A stretch of DNA of 64,000 nucleotides, taken from NCBI GenBank assembly GCA_032250735.1, contig JAVVEP010000002.1, forward strand, positions 48,003-112,002, given 5' to 3'. The position numbers and the translations under genes are program-made. Position 1 is the stretch's first letter, and each line of letters opens with the position of its first letter. Below, piece after piece: positions 24,941 through 34,569 of this stretch. Source of the stretch: Gammaproteobacteria bacterium (lineage in GTDB: Bacteria; Pseudomonadota; Gammaproteobacteria; SZUA-152). The notes beneath the pieces were generated by a model. That model was not told where the DNA came from and ran no database searches. It saw nothing but the letters and a program-made list of their open reading frames with translations.

Positions 24941-25879
24941 ATGGCGGGAATGCTGGATGATATCGACCGACGCACGCAACTTGTGGGCGCCAATCGTCTT
25001 GAGTTGCTGTTATTCCGCCTGCATGGGCCACAGCTATACGGTATTAACGTCTTTAAGGTGCAGGAGGTGATTCGTTGCCCCGCCTTGAGACATGTTCCGA
25101 ATTCCAATCGGGTGGTCAAAGGTGTCGCCAACATGCGGGGTCGAACAATCCCCGTGCTTGATTTATGCATGGCAATGTCCGGGCCGGCAATGGAAGCGAC
25201 GGAAAATTCATTTGTTATCATCGCCGATTACAATCGGACCACACAGGGCTTCCTGGTCGAAGGCGTCGAACGTATTGTGAATATGAACTGGGAGGAAATC
25301 CTGGCACCGCCCAAGGGTTCCGGTAAAAACAGTTACATGACGGCGGTGACCCGTGTCGACGATAAACTCGTGGAAATCATCGATGTGGAGAAAATTCTTT
25401 CTGAAGTAGTCGGTGTTACCTCGGACATTTCAGCATCGATTGTCACGGGGAGCACCATTGAGGCGGGGGCGAATATCCTGGTTGCCGATGACTCCAGCGT
25501 GGCCCGCAAGCAGATTAAACGCACCCTTGATCAGCTGGGAATAGAGTCCACCCTGGTGAATGATGGGAAGGAAGCATTGGATATATTATTAGACTGGGCA
25601 AAGGAAGACCCGAAAATCGCGGATCACCTGACCATGGTGATATCCGATGTCGAAATGCCCAATATGGACGGCTATACCCTGACCACCGAGATCCGCAAAC
25701 ATCCGCTGTTAAAGGATCTTCACGTTATTCTACATACCTCACTGAGCGGCGTGTTTAATCAGGCAATGGTTGAAAAAGTCGGTGCAAATAAATTTATTGC
25801 GAAGTTTAATGCGGATGAGCTGGCGAACGCGGTCATCGAAGCGGTTGCACTGAAAGATGCCCGACAAGCAGGAAAATAG
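24941..25879 (+). CDS. cheV: Chemotaxis coupling protein CheV (CheW-receiver fusion)
   Basis: The 312-residue protein has an N-terminal CheW domain (about 15-160, with INVFKVQEVIRCP and VKGVANMRGRTIPVLDL) and a C-terminal receiver domain (about 175-305) with acidic pocket VADDSS, phospho-acceptor Asp in VISDVEMPNMDGY and the Lys in FIAKFNAD. CheV couples chemoreceptors to CheA and can be phosphorylated for adaptation. It is upstream of cheR, whose longest reading frame overlaps its 3' end. cheV-cheR next to flgB is the layout in Pseudomonas and Vibrio. Confidence 0.95.
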   Translation: MAGMLDDIDRRTQLVGANRLELLLFRLHGPQLYGINVFKVQEVIRCPALRHVPNSNRVVKGVANMRGRTIPVLDLCMAMSGPAMEATENSFVIIADYNRTTQGFLVEGVERIVNMNWEEILAPPKGSGKNSYMTAVTRVDDKLVEIIDVEKILSEVVGVTSDISASIVTGSTIEAGANILVADDSSVARKQIKRTLDQLGIESTLVNDGKEALDILLDWAKEDPKIADHLTMVISDVEMPNMDGYTLTTEIRKHPLLKDLHVILHTSLSGVFNQAMVEKVGANKFIAKFNADELANAVIEAVALKDARQAGK

Positions 25880-25922
25880 GCAATGCCAATCATTATCAAT
25901 AAAAAATTCACTGAGAAAGCCA

Positions 25923-26756
25923 GTGGCCGCTGACGAATTAACTCTCGAGGACTATAAGGCCTTTCGTATTTTTCTGGAGGATGCCAGCGGCATCATTCTG
26001 GGTGAAAACAAGCAATACCTGGTCACCAGCCGCCTGACCCGGATTATGGCTGAAAATGAGGTATTGAGTTTCAGCACCCTGATGGGGCGCATGAAATCCG
26101 ATGCCCGATTACGCCAGCGCATAATGGATGCGATGACGACCAATGAAACTTCCTGGTTTCGTGACATTTATCCTTTCGAGATACTTAAGGAAATGCTCTT
26201 GCCGGAGTTGTCGAAACGCCAGCCACGGCAGATTCGGATCTGGTCGGCCGCCTGCTCCACCGGCCAGGAGCCGTATTCCCTGAGCATGATGGTGCAGGAG
26301 TATTGCCAGTCAAAGCCCGGCGGCTTGCTCGCCAATGCGGTACAAATTATTGGCACGGATATCTCGCCACGCGTGCTTGAGGCCGCGAAATCCGCCACCT
26401 ATGAGGGCGTGGCCGTGTCACGCGGCCTGTCACCGGAGCGTCAGGCACGCTTTTTTCGCGAAACCGGCGATGGCGGTTGGCGGGTCACGGATGATATCCG
26501 GCGGCGGGTGAGCTTTCGTGAGGTCAACCTGATGCAGAGTTACAACCTGATGGGCCGGTTTGATATCATCTATTGCCGCAATGTGCTGATCTATTTCTCC
26601 ACCGAACTCAAGCGTGACATCCTGTCGCGCATGGCGAAATGCCTGAACCCAGGCGGTTATCTGGTGTTGGGCGGTTCCGAGTCCATTTCCAATTACTCGG
26701 ATGAATTTGATCTGATTCGTTGGCGTAACGGCGTCATCTACCAGCTCAAATCCTAA
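25923..26756 (+). CDS. cheR: Chemotaxis protein methyltransferase CheR
   Basis: CheR methylates glutamates of chemoreceptors using S-adenosylmethionine. The N-terminal helical domain (DYKAFRIFLEDASGIILGENKQYLVTSRL) and the catalytic domain with TTNETSWFRD, WSAACSTGQEPYSLSM, IGTDISPRVLEAA and FDIIYCRNVLIYF are all intact. I favour GTG at 25923 because GAGAAAG lies just ahead and the length (277) fits; an ATG at 25857 inside the cheV end would add 22 residues without a clear ribosome site. Confidence 0.93.
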   Translation: MAADELTLEDYKAFRIFLEDASGIILGENKQYLVTSRLTRIMAENEVLSFSTLMGRMKSDARLRQRIMDAMTTNETSWFRDIYPFEILKEMLLPELSKRQPRQIRIWSAACSTGQEPYSLSMMVQEYCQSKPGGLLANAVQIIGTDISPRVLEAAKSATYEGVAVSRGLSPERQARFFRETGDGGWRVTDDIRRRVSFREVNLMQSYNLMGRFDIIYCRNVLIYFSTELKRDILSRMAKCLNPGGYLVLGGSESISNYSDEFDLIRWRNGVIYQLKS

Positions 26757-26771
26757 ACGTTTAATCCCTCG

Positions 26772-26811
26772 CACGGTTAACCCGGACGCAATCGCCGCCG
26801 GGTTAACCGTG
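26772..26811. promoter_or_regulatory. Long inverted repeat after cheR
   Basis: CACGGTTAACCCGG and CCGGGTTAACCGTG pair perfectly over 14 bp around a 12-base centre, 15 bases past the cheR stop. There is no T tract, so it is a possible factor-dependent terminator, RNA-processing hairpin or operator rather than a classical terminator. Confidence 0.6.
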
Positions 26812-26957
26812 GGCGTAACAGATGTTTCTTTCCCGCCTCCCTGCCTGCAAATCCAGGCATTTCGGCTTGCCGCTGTTCGGCGGTGAGTTGCCGCTTTAGC
26901 CCAGTCCAGGTTCCCTGATAATTCATAACCTCCTGTAATTGCTGATAAATAATTCTT

Positions 26958-26973
26958 TGGCACGGCGTTTGCT
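26958..26973 (+). promoter_or_regulatory. Sigma-54 promoter upstream of flgB
   Basis: TGGCACG-gcgt-TTGCT matches the -24/-12 consensus (TGGCACG-N4-TTGCW) completely, with GG and GC 12 bases apart. It lies 35 bases before the flgB ATG, implying RpoN plus an FleQ/FlrC-type activator for the flgB operon. Confidence 0.9.
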
Positions 26974-27007
26974 CATGTCTGCTTGTAATCACCCCGTGGA
27001 GCAGGAC

Positions 27008-27424
27008 ATGCAATTTGGACTCGACAAGTTTTTTGGCATCAATCAGCAGGCGCTGACGATTCATTCCCGTCGTTCCGAGATTCTGGCCGGCAATCTGGCC
27101 AATGCCGATACGCCGGGATACAAGGCCCGCGATGTTGATTTCAAGGCGGCACTGCAGGCGGTGAAGAGCGGGGCAGCGGATGGCAGTCTGAAAACCACCC
27201 ATGCGCGTCATCTTACCAGCTCGGGCACGACCGCCGGTCGGGTTGATGATGTGCTGGGCGAGATGAAATATCGCACCCCCAGTCAGCCCGCAATCGATGG
27301 TAATACCGTCGACCCGCTGCTTGAGAAATCCAAGTTCATGGAAAACTCATTGCTGTATCAGACCAACCTGCAATTTCTCGGTAGTAAGATCAAGCATATT
27401 AAGGCGGCGTTGAAGGGTGAGTAG
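27008..27424 (+). CDS. flgB: Flagellar proximal rod protein FlgB
   Basis: The 138-residue product begins MQFGLDKFFGINQQALTIHSRRSEILAGNLANADTPGYKARDVDF, the FlgB N-terminus, and ends with FMENSLLYQTNLQFLGSKIKHIKAALKGE. It forms the rod segment nearest the MS ring. The ATG at 27008 is preceded by GGAGCAGG; an upstream in-frame opening is not conserved. First gene of the flgBCDEFGHIJ(KL) series, 35 bases after the sigma-54 promoter. Confidence 0.95.
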   Translation: MQFGLDKFFGINQQALTIHSRRSEILAGNLANADTPGYKARDVDFKAALQAVKSGAADGSLKTTHARHLTSSGTTAGRVDDVLGEMKYRTPSQPAIDGNTVDPLLEKSKFMENSLLYQTNLQFLGSKIKHIKAALKGE

Positions 27425-27505
27425 CGCTTCCGGCATTTTTGCTCGGCATGAAGCCACGTATTTTCAGCAACACATTTACAGTTACTTATTTACAGGTACA
27501 AAATA

Positions 27506-27919
27506 ATGTCTCTCTTTAAGGTTCTTGATATCGCGGGTAGTGGCATGAGTGCGCAGGCACTGCGCCTCAATACCACGGCCAGTAATCTGGCGAATGCCGA
27601 GAGCGTCAGCAGCAGTAGCGGTGAAACCTACCGCGCCAGGCAGCCCGTGTTTGCCGCCATGGTCAAGGCGCTGGGCGAATCCCCGGCAGGCACCGGCGTA
27701 CAGGTCAACGGCATCGTTGAGAGTCAGGCGCCATTGCGCCAACAGTATGAGCCAGGCCATCCAATGGCCAATGAGGAAGGCTACATTTTTCTGCCGAACG
27801 TGAGCATGGTGGAAGAAATGGCGAACATGATCTCGGCCTCGCGCTCCTATCAAAGTAATTCAGAAGTGGCGAAGACATCAAAAGAACTTCTTATGCGTAC
27901 ATTGAGCCTGGGCCAATAA
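27506..27919 (+). CDS. flgC: Flagellar proximal rod protein FlgC
   Basis: A 137-residue rod protein with MSLFKVLDIAGSGMSAQALRLNTTASNLANAES at the N-terminus and SMVEEMANMISASRSYQSN...ELLMRTLSLGQ at the C-terminus, both family-typical. It polymerises in the rod with FlgB, FlgF and FlgG. The 81-base gap after flgB carries two near-identical short stretches (ttacagttacttatttacaggta). Confidence 0.95.
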   Translation: MSLFKVLDIAGSGMSAQALRLNTTASNLANAESVSSSSGETYRARQPVFAAMVKALGESPAGTGVQVNGIVESQAPLRQQYEPGHPMANEEGYIFLPNVSMVEEMANMISASRSYQSNSEVAKTSKELLMRTLSLGQ

Positions 27920-27943
27920 GCCAACACAGAGCGGGTAAAGAAA

Positions 27944-28627
27944 ATGACTACCATCAATAACAACATATCATCCACCATCAATGAGCTTGGCCTCGGTGCG
28001 CAATCGGCCGTTGGTAAAAATAAACCTGATCAACTGGGGCAGACAGAATTTCTGGACCTGATGATCACCCAGCTCAAGAATCAGGATCCCTTTGCGCCGA
28101 TGGAAAATGGTGAATTTATTTCACAAATGGCCCAGTTCAGTAGCGTTACCGGACTTGCCGAACTGCAGCAGTCGTTCGAGAAACTGGCCACCTCGTTACA
28201 GTCGAATCAGGCATTGCAGGCATCGAGTCTGGTGGGTCGCACCGTGCTGGTGCCATCGGCGGTAGGAACCTTGCCGGTGGGTGGCTCGATTGTCGGCGCA
28301 GTTAATCTGCCGGCTTTCGGGAATTCGGTGGGCGTCAATATTCAGGATGCGGCAGGTCAGGTGATTCGACGGCTGGAGCTGGGTTCGCAATCCGCCGGCG
28401 AGGTGTATTTCAACTGGGATGGCCTGACCAACGCCGGTGTGCCAGCCGATGCCGGGCGCTACTTTGTGAGTGCCGATGCGGGATTCGATGGCGAGACCGT
28501 GGCGCTGGAAACCCTGATGAGTTCTTCCGTCGCCAGCGTCACCCTGGGACAGGGTGGTAATGGTCTGACACTGAATTTAACCGATGGAAATGTCGTCGAC
28601 TTCTCCAGCGTGAAAGAAATCAAGTAA
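27944..28627 (+). CDS. flgD: Flagellar hook-capping protein FlgD
   Basis: The 227-residue protein has the scaffold motif LGQTEFLDLMITQLKNQDPFAPMENGEFISQMAQFSSVTGL, then a Tudor/FnIII-like C-terminal part with FNWDGLTNAGVPADAGRY. It caps the growing hook and directs FlgE assembly, and is discarded once the hook is complete. It starts 24 bases after flgC. Confidence 0.95.
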   Translation: MTTINNNISSTINELGLGAQSAVGKNKPDQLGQTEFLDLMITQLKNQDPFAPMENGEFISQMAQFSSVTGLAELQQSFEKLATSLQSNQALQASSLVGRTVLVPSAVGTLPVGGSIVGAVNLPAFGNSVGVNIQDAAGQVIRRLELGSQSAGEVYFNWDGLTNAGVPADAGRYFVSADAGFDGETVALETLMSSSVASVTLGQGGNGLTLNLTDGNVVDFSSVKEIK

Positions 28628-28755
28628 CGATTAATAGCGATCAGACAAACACTTCACTATTAACAAATTGCATTATTTACAGATTGCGCGATTAACAGAT
28701 AAAACCAGCCGGTTACCTGACCGGGTTGACTAACAGCAGAGTAAGGAGATAGATC
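28628..28755. other. Intergenic leader between flgD and flgE, 128 bp
   Basis: AT-rich with repeated aacagat/acagatt motifs and a good AAGGAG site at its end. A long leader before flgE is common because hook protein is needed in large amount. No promoter consensus is certain. Confidence 0.4.
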
Positions 28756-29976
28756 ATGCCATTTCGCATCGCTTTGAGTGGATTGAACGCCGCGCAGACC
28801 GACCTTTCGGTAACCGGTAATAACATTGCCAATGCGAGTACCGCAGGCTTCAAGGGTTCACGTACCGAGTTTTCAGATGTGTACGCCGTGGCTTTCGAAG
28901 GTATCAGTAGTCTGGCCACCGGTAATGGTGTTTCGGTTACGGGTATTTCGCAGAATTTCTCCCAGGGCAATATCGACTTTACCGAACGCAACCTGGACAT
29001 CGCGGTCAGTGGCCAGGGGTTCTTTGTGCTGGATGATGCATCCGGTCAGTCCTATAGCCGCGCCGGCGCCTTTCATATTGATCGCAATGGCCTGATTGTG
29101 AATCAGGGTGGACAAAAGCTGCAGGTGTTCCCCGCGATTGCCGGCGGTGGCTTTAATACCGGTGTGCTTTCGGACATCCAGTTGCTGACCTCTGATGGTC
29201 CTCCACAGACGACCAGCAATATCGATGTGACGCTGAATCTCAGCGCATCCGATTCGGTACCGACCACGTTGCCTTTTAATCCAGGTGATCCCACCAGCTT
29301 CAATAACTCCACCTCCACTGTCATTTATGACTCGCTGGGCTCGGCGCATACCTCGACCCTGTACTACGTAAAATCGGCAACCCTGAATCAGTGGAATACC
29401 CACCAGTTTATCGATGGCAACGAAATCACCAGCGGTGGTCTTTCTCCGGTCAGCCTGACCTTCAATGCCGACGGTACCCTCTCGGGTCCGACCAGTATTG
29501 CCTATGATGCAGTGCCGTCGGGTACCGGCGCGCTGCCAATACAGGTCGATGTGAATTATCCCAACTCGACACAATTCGGTAGCCCATTTGCGGTGAATGG
29601 TCTGTCCCAGGATGGGTTTACCACGGGTCGTCTGAGTGGTATCGATATCGATAGTGAGGGTGTGGTGTTTGCCCGCTTTACCAATGGCCAATCTAACCCC
29701 CTGGGCAAGGTGGCGCTGGCCAATTTTGCGAATGTGAGCGGGCTGGCACAACAGGGTGACACCTCCTGGAGTCAGACCTTCAATTCCGGCGACCTTATTC
29801 TGGGTGAGGCGAATACCGCCAGTTTTGGTCTGGTGCAGTCCGGCGCGCTGGAGGCCTCCAATGTTGATATCGCCGCCAGTCTGGTGAATCTCATCACCGC
29901 GCAACGTAACTTCCAGGCCAACGCACAGGTTATCAGTGCCGCGGATACCGTTACCCAGACGATCATCAATATCTAA
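28756..29976 (+). CDS. flgE: Flagellar hook protein FlgE
   Basis: A 406-residue axial protein with the rod/hook N-terminal motif MPFRIALSGLNAAQTDLSVTGNNIANASTAGFKGS, the LDIAVSGQGFF segment and C-terminal SNVDIAASLVNLITAQRNFQANAQVI. Size is close to E. coli FlgE (402). It forms the universal joint between rod and filament. AAGGAG lies upstream of the ATG. The middle region (about 140-300) is the surface domain and is less conserved. Confidence 0.95.
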   Translation: MPFRIALSGLNAAQTDLSVTGNNIANASTAGFKGSRTEFSDVYAVAFEGISSLATGNGVSVTGISQNFSQGNIDFTERNLDIAVSGQGFFVLDDASGQSYSRAGAFHIDRNGLIVNQGGQKLQVFPAIAGGGFNTGVLSDIQLLTSDGPPQTTSNIDVTLNLSASDSVPTTLPFNPGDPTSFNNSTSTVIYDSLGSAHTSTLYYVKSATLNQWNTHQFIDGNEITSGGLSPVSLTFNADGTLSGPTSIAYDAVPSGTGALPIQVDVNYPNSTQFGSPFAVNGLSQDGFTTGRLSGIDIDSEGVVFARFTNGQSNPLGKVALANFANVSGLAQQGDTSWSQTFNSGDLILGEANTASFGLVQSGALEASNVDIAASLVNLITAQRNFQANAQVISAADTVTQTIINI

Positions 29977-30059
29977 TTGACGTTATTGATGGCTAGCTGT
30001 CAGTCGTAACACGTAGCACTTACGACAAAAAACTTAACAAGAAACAACAGGAACAGACC

Positions 30060-30803
30060 ATGGATCGTATGCTTTATGTTGCAATGTCAGGCGCCAAACA
30101 AACCATGCTGGCGCAGGCGAGTAACAGCAACAATATGGCCAATGCCAACACCACCGGCTTTCGGGCCGATCTGGCGTCCTTTAGAAGCATGCCGGTCTAT
30201 GGTGCCGGCGAACCCACCCGTGTCTATGCCATGGCGGAAAGGCCGGGGGTGGACACCACCAGCGGTGCAATCAGTGCAACCGGGCGTGATCTGGATGTCG
30301 CCATAAAAGATGATGGCTGGATTGCGGTACAGGCAAAGGACGGGTCCGAGGCCTACACCCGTGCCGGCAATCTGCGTATCGAAGATGGCGGCATTCTCAC
30401 CACGGGTAGTGGCCTGCCAGTGCTGGGCAATGGCGGGCCGGTGGCGATACCGCCGGCAGAGAAGGTTGCCATCGGTAAAGATGGCACTATTTCAATCCAG
30501 GGAATCGGCCAGACAGCGAGCACGCTAACGGTGCTGGATCGCATCAAGCTGGTCAAGATCGACAGTGGAGCGCTGGTGAAGGGCACTGACGGCCTGATGC
30601 GCAGAACCGATGGTGTCAGCGCAGAGCCGGACGCCACCGTCAATCTGGTTTCCGGCGCTCTGGAAACCAGTAACGTCAGCGCAGTGGATTCAATGGTGAA
30701 TATGATCACCCTGGCAAGGCAGTACGAGGCACAGATTAAAATGATGAAGACTGCCGAAGACATCGACAGTGCATCGACCCAGCTGTTGAGCCTGTCAAGC
30801 TAG
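30060..30803 (+). CDS. flgF: Flagellar proximal rod protein FlgF
   Basis: The 247-residue protein starts MDRMLYVAMSGAKQTMLAQASNSNNMANANTTGFRAD and ends with ETSNVSAVDSMVNMITLARQYEAQIKMMKTAEDID, the FlgF pattern. It is a rod component between FlgC and FlgG. It is separated from flgE by 83 bases and from flgG by 32. Confidence 0.95.
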   Translation: MDRMLYVAMSGAKQTMLAQASNSNNMANANTTGFRADLASFRSMPVYGAGEPTRVYAMAERPGVDTTSGAISATGRDLDVAIKDDGWIAVQAKDGSEAYTRAGNLRIEDGGILTTGSGLPVLGNGGPVAIPPAEKVAIGKDGTISIQGIGQTASTLTVLDRIKLVKIDSGALVKGTDGLMRRTDGVSAEPDATVNLVSGALETSNVSAVDSMVNMITLARQYEAQIKMMKTAEDIDSASTQLLSLSS

Positions 30804-30835
30804 TCTCGATATCAATGATTAAGGAGTAACTGAAG

Positions 30836-31621
30836 ATGAATTCTGCACTATGGATCGCAAAAACAGGACTGGACGCGCAGCAAACCCGTCTCTCCGTTAT
30901 TTCAAATAATCTTGCCAATGCCAATACCATGGGCTTCAAAAGCAGCCGTCCTGTTTTTGAAGACCTGCTCTACCAGAATGTACGACAGGTCGGTGCGCAA
31001 TCCTCCGAGGGCACCCAGCTGCCATCGGGTCTGATGATCGGTACCGGTGTGCGAACGGTGGCGACGGAAAAAAATCATTCACAGGGAAACCTGGTGCAGA
31101 CCGAAGGCTTTCTTGACCTGGCGGTGCAGGGCCGGGGTTTCTTCCAGGTGCTGCGCCCGGACGGCTCGCTGTCGTATACCCGTGACGGTTCGTTCCAACT
31201 CAATGCCACCGGCGAGATCGTTACCGCTTCGGGTAACCCCTTGCAACCGGCGATCACCGTTCCCAACAATGCGCAGAGCGTTACCATTGGCTCCGACGGT
31301 ATTGTTTCTGTCACGCTTTCCGGCAACGCCACACCGACCCAGATAGGCAATATTCAGTTAGCCGATTTTCCGAATCCCACCGGCCTTCAGCCCCTGGGTG
31401 AAAATCTCTATTCCGAGAGTGCCGCCAGTGGCGCACCCCAGACCGGCACACCGGGGCTTAACAGCATCGGCAGTCTGGTGCAGGGCGCCCTGGAATCCTC
31501 TAACGTGAATTCCGTGAAGGAACTGGTTGCGCTGATCGAAACGCAACGTTCCTATGAGATGAATTCAAAGGCCATCTCCACGGCCGACCAGATGTTGCAG
31601 TACCTGAATAACAACCTGTAA
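30836..31621 (+). CDS. flgG: Flagellar distal rod protein FlgG
   Basis: A 261-residue protein with [35 protein letters not shown], the [20 protein letters not shown] stretch that distinguishes FlgG, and C-terminal [27 protein letters not shown]. It builds the distal rod that crosses the periplasm inside the P and L rings. AAGGAG lies upstream of the start. Confidence 0.96.
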   Translation: MNSALWIAKTGLDAQQTRLSVISNNLANANTMGFKSSRPVFEDLLYQNVRQVGAQSSEGTQLPSGLMIGTGVRTVATEKNHSQGNLVQTEGFLDLAVQGRGFFQVLRPDGSLSYTRDGSFQLNATGEIVTASGNPLQPAITVPNNAQSVTIGSDGIVSVTLSGNATPTQIGNIQLADFPNPTGLQPLGENLYSESAASGAPQTGTPGLNSIGSLVQGALESSNVNSVKELVALIETQRSYEMNSKAISTADQMLQYLNNNL

Positions 31622-31656
31622 CCGATGCCTGAAATACTGAACCAAGGGTAACTGCC

Positions 31657-32388
31657 GTGACCATGATTCCAACAACAAAGACAAGCAGCCCAACTCTGGC
31701 AGTGCCCCGGAATGTATTCACCTGGCTTGTTATATCCGGCGCATTTTTGTTGTCCGTGGGTTGTAGTACCACGCACCATGCGGTGTCCGATCCCGAGTTC
31801 GCACCCGTACGTCCATTGAGCGTCGAGCCATTACCGGTCAGCGATGGCTCGATCTATAAGTCAGGCTTTGGCGTAGCACTGTTCGAGGATGCCAAGGCGC
31901 ACCGTGTCGGCGATATCATCACCATCATTCTGCAGGAAAAGACCAACGCCAGTAAAAGCGCCAGCACCAATACGGCAAAAGATGCCGAAGTCTCCATTGC
32001 CGCTCCCACCCTGTTCGGGCAGGGCGTGACCCGCAACGGGCGTGACATTCTATCAGCCAGCATTGATGCCGAGCGGGATTTTGCGGGCGAGGGCGACAGT
32101 ACGCAAAGTAACAGTTTGACGGGCCGGATCACGGTGACCGTGGTGGATGTATTTTCCAATGGCAATCTGATGATTCGTGGCGAAAAGCTGCTGACCCTGA
32201 ACCAGGGTTCCGAGCACGTGCGCATTTCCGGCATTGTCCGCGCCTCGGATGTTAGCCCCACCAATACGGTATTTTCCACCCAGGTGGCCAACGCCCGTAT
32301 CGTCTATGGCGGGCAGGGCGTGCTGGCCGATGCCAATACCAAGGGCTGGCTACAGCGGGTATTTGATAGCAATTGGTGGCCCTTCTAG
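31657..32388 (+). CDS. flgH: Flagellar L-ring lipoprotein FlgH
   Basis: The 243-residue product has a lipoprotein signal ending in LLSVGC and then the FlgH body with GSIY, LFEDAKAHRVGDIITIILQEKT and the C-terminal RIVYGGQGVLADANTKGWLQRVF. It forms the ring in the outer membrane. GTG at 31657 has AAGGG eight bases ahead; ATG at 31663 is a possible alternative. Confidence 0.95.
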   Translation: MTMIPTTKTSSPTLAVPRNVFTWLVISGAFLLSVGCSTTHHAVSDPEFAPVRPLSVEPLPVSDGSIYKSGFGVALFEDAKAHRVGDIITIILQEKTNASKSASTNTAKDAEVSIAAPTLFGQGVTRNGRDILSASIDAERDFAGEGDSTQSNSLTGRITVTVVDVFSNGNLMIRGEKLLTLNQGSEHVRISGIVRASDVSPTNTVFSTQVANARIVYGGQGVLADANTKGWLQRVFDSNWWPF

Positions 32389-32468
32389 TTTCTTTTGATT
32401 GACGGACGAACGACAGCACGACTTGAACAATGACTGACCTTAATGATGATAAAAAACGGGTGTATAAA

Positions 32469-33590
32469 ATGACGATTGCTAAGAGATCGATTACTGTAAA
32501 TCAGCTGCTGGTCGTCATCGGGCTTTGCCTTATCTCGTTCAACGTCTCTGCCGAACGGCTGAAAGACATTACCTCGATTGCCGGTGTGCGCAGCAATCAG
32601 CTGGTGGGCTACGGCCTGGTGGTCGGTCTGGATGGCACGGGTGACCAGACCAGTCAGGCCCCCTTCACCGTACAAAGCCTGAAGAGCATGCTGGCGCAGT
32701 TTGGCATCACCGTTCCGCCGGATGTGAACCCCCAGGTCAAGAACGTGGCCGCGGTTTCCCTGCATGCGGAATTGCCGGCCTTCGCAAAACCGGGTCAGAC
32801 CATTGACGTCACCATCTCGTCCATTGCCAATTCGAAAAGCCTGCGCGGCGGCACACTGCTGATGGCGCCCCTGAAAGGCGCGGATGGCAATATCTATGCG
32901 ATCGCCCAGGGTAACGTGGTAGTGGGTGGCTTTGGGGTCGGTGCCGGTGGTTCGAGTATTACCGTCAACGTCCCCAGTGTCGGCCGGATTCCTAACGGGG
33001 CGATGGTAGAGCGGGGCGTTACCACGGCCTTTCTGCAGGGCAATTCCCTGACCCTGAATCTGCATACCCCGGACTTTACTACCGCCAATCGCGTTGCCAC
33101 TGCGATCAATGCCGAAATCGGTGATGGCACCGCACAGGCCGTCGATGGTGCGTCGATCATGGTCAATGCGCCACGCGACGCGTCACAGCGGGTGGCCTTC
33201 ATGTCCCTGCTGGAAAACTTTGAAGTCTCGCCGGCGGAGGCCTCGGCCAAGATCGTGGTCAATTCGCGCACCGGCACCATCATCATTGGCCGCCATGTGC
33301 GGGTGATGCCGGCGGCGATCACCCACGGCAGTCTGACCGTCACCATCGCCGCACAGCCGGAGGTGAGCCAGCCAGCGCCATTCTCCGAGGGCGAGACCGT
33401 GGTGGTGCCGCGCACCCAGCTTGCAGTGAGCGAGACGGCCAAGCCCATGTTCCTGTTTAATCCCGGTGTCTCGCTGAATGATATCGTGCGGGCGATCAAT
33501 GAGGTGGGCGCCACGCCCAGTGACCTGATCGCGATTCTTGAGGCACTGAAACAATCCGGTGCACTGAAGGCCACTCTTCTGGTTATCTAG
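32469..33590 (+). CDS. flgI: Flagellar P-ring protein FlgI
   Basis: A 373-residue periplasmic protein with a Sec signal ending near [10 protein letters not shown], then [24 protein letters not shown], the FlgI hallmark, and a conserved ending [32 protein letters not shown] chose ATG at 32469 because it leaves a normal signal peptide; ATG at 32430 would add 13 charged residues before it. FlgA, encoded upstream in this window, assists its assembly. Confidence 0.95.
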   Translation: MTIAKRSITVNQLLVVIGLCLISFNVSAERLKDITSIAGVRSNQLVGYGLVVGLDGTGDQTSQAPFTVQSLKSMLAQFGITVPPDVNPQVKNVAAVSLHAELPAFAKPGQTIDVTISSIANSKSLRGGTLLMAPLKGADGNIYAIAQGNVVVGGFGVGAGGSSITVNVPSVGRIPNGAMVERGVTTAFLQGNSLTLNLHTPDFTTANRVATAINAEIGDGTAQAVDGASIMVNAPRDASQRVAFMSLLENFEVSPAEASAKIVVNSRTGTIIIGRHVRVMPAAITHGSLTVTIAAQPEVSQPAPFSEGETVVVPRTQLAVSETAKPMFLFNPGVSLNDIVRAINEVGATPSDLIAILEALKQSGALKATLLVI

Positions 33591-33627
33591 CCGCGATGTT
33601 TACGGATAGAGCAGAAGCCTGAACCCC

Positions 33628-34569
33628 ATGACCACACCTCTTCAATCAGCCGGAGTCTATGCCGACCTGCAAGGCCTGAACACCTTGCGCCACGGTACCA
33701 CCGAAGAGAATTCGGCGGAGTCGCTGCGCTTTGTCGCCGAGCAGTTTGAGGCCATCTTCCTGCAGATGATGTTGAAGAGTGCCCATGGTGAAGGCGATGA
33801 GGAGGGCCTGTTTGATAATCAGCAGACGGAGTTTTATCAGGACTGGCATGACAAGCAACTGTCCATTGATCTGGCCGCCGGTAAAGGGGTGGGCATTGCA
33901 GAGATGTTGATCAAGCAATTACAAACCGGCCAGTCAACGCCCGAAGCCTCGATTCCCAATACCGCAATTCATTCCGACAGGCCTTCCCCTGTCTTTCCGG
34001 TGGTACGTCCTGTGCCGCTGACCGATGGTGCAATACCCAGGGTCGATGCGCGGGACAAGGTATCGCTGAGCGAAGAGGTGGTATTAGGCACCCCGCAGGC
34101 GTTCGTGGAGCACCTGTGGCCCCTGGCCAGGGCAGCGGCGGAAAAACTGGGCGTTGCCCCTGAGGTGATCCTTGCCCAGGCCGCGCTGGAAACCGGCTGG
34201 GGAAAAAAGGTCAACCGTGATAGGTCCGGCGCCAGCAGTCACAACCTGTTTAACATCAAGGCCGATGCGCGCTGGAGCGGGGAGACGGCCAGCGTATCGA
34301 CCCTGGAGTATCGGGACGGCATTGCGGTGCGCGAGCGGGCAAACTTCCGGGCCTATGAGTCCTTTGCCGAGAGCTTCGCGGACTACGTCAATTTTATGCA
34401 GCAGTCGCCCCGTTACCAGGCGGCGCTGGAGGTGGCGGCGGATGCCGAGGCATTTACCCAGCAGCTGTCGCAGGCGGGTTACGCCACCGACCCACATTAT
34501 GCAAATAAAATCATGCGCATAGCCGGTGGAGACGACCTCCAGCAGGCATTGAGATCGGTAAAGATTTAG
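33628..34569 (+). CDS. flgJ: Rod-assembly protein and peptidoglycan hydrolase FlgJ
   Basis: The two-domain FlgJ of 313 residues: an N-terminal rod-binding domain (FVAEQFEAIFLQMMLKSAH...DQQ-like NQQTEFYQDWHDKQLS) and a C-terminal glucosaminidase domain from about residue 155, with the catalytic Glu in AALETGWGKK near residue 190 and a conserved HNLFNIKADARW. It opens the cell wall for the rod. The sigma-28 promoter of flgK overlaps its last codons. Confidence 0.95.
   Translation: MTTPLQSAGVYADLQGLNTLRHGTTEENSAESLRFVAEQFEAIFLQMMLKSAHGEGDEEGLFDNQQTEFYQDWHDKQLSIDLAAGKGVGIAEMLIKQLQTGQSTPEASIPNTAIHSDRPSPVFPVVRPVPLTDGAIPRVDARDKVSLSEEVVLGTPQAFVEHLWPLARAAAEKLGVAPEVILAQAALETGWGKKVNRDRSGASSHNLFNIKADARWSGETASVSTLEYRDGIAVRERANFRAYESFAESFADYVNFMQQSPRYQAALEVAADAEAFTQQLSQAGYATDPHYANKIMRIAGGDDLQQALRSVKI

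Noticed and set aside
28873-29904. A 343-codon minus-strand frame opposite flgE
   Set aside because: flgE is fully conserved on the plus strand and lies in an operon; the antisense product is not protein-like.
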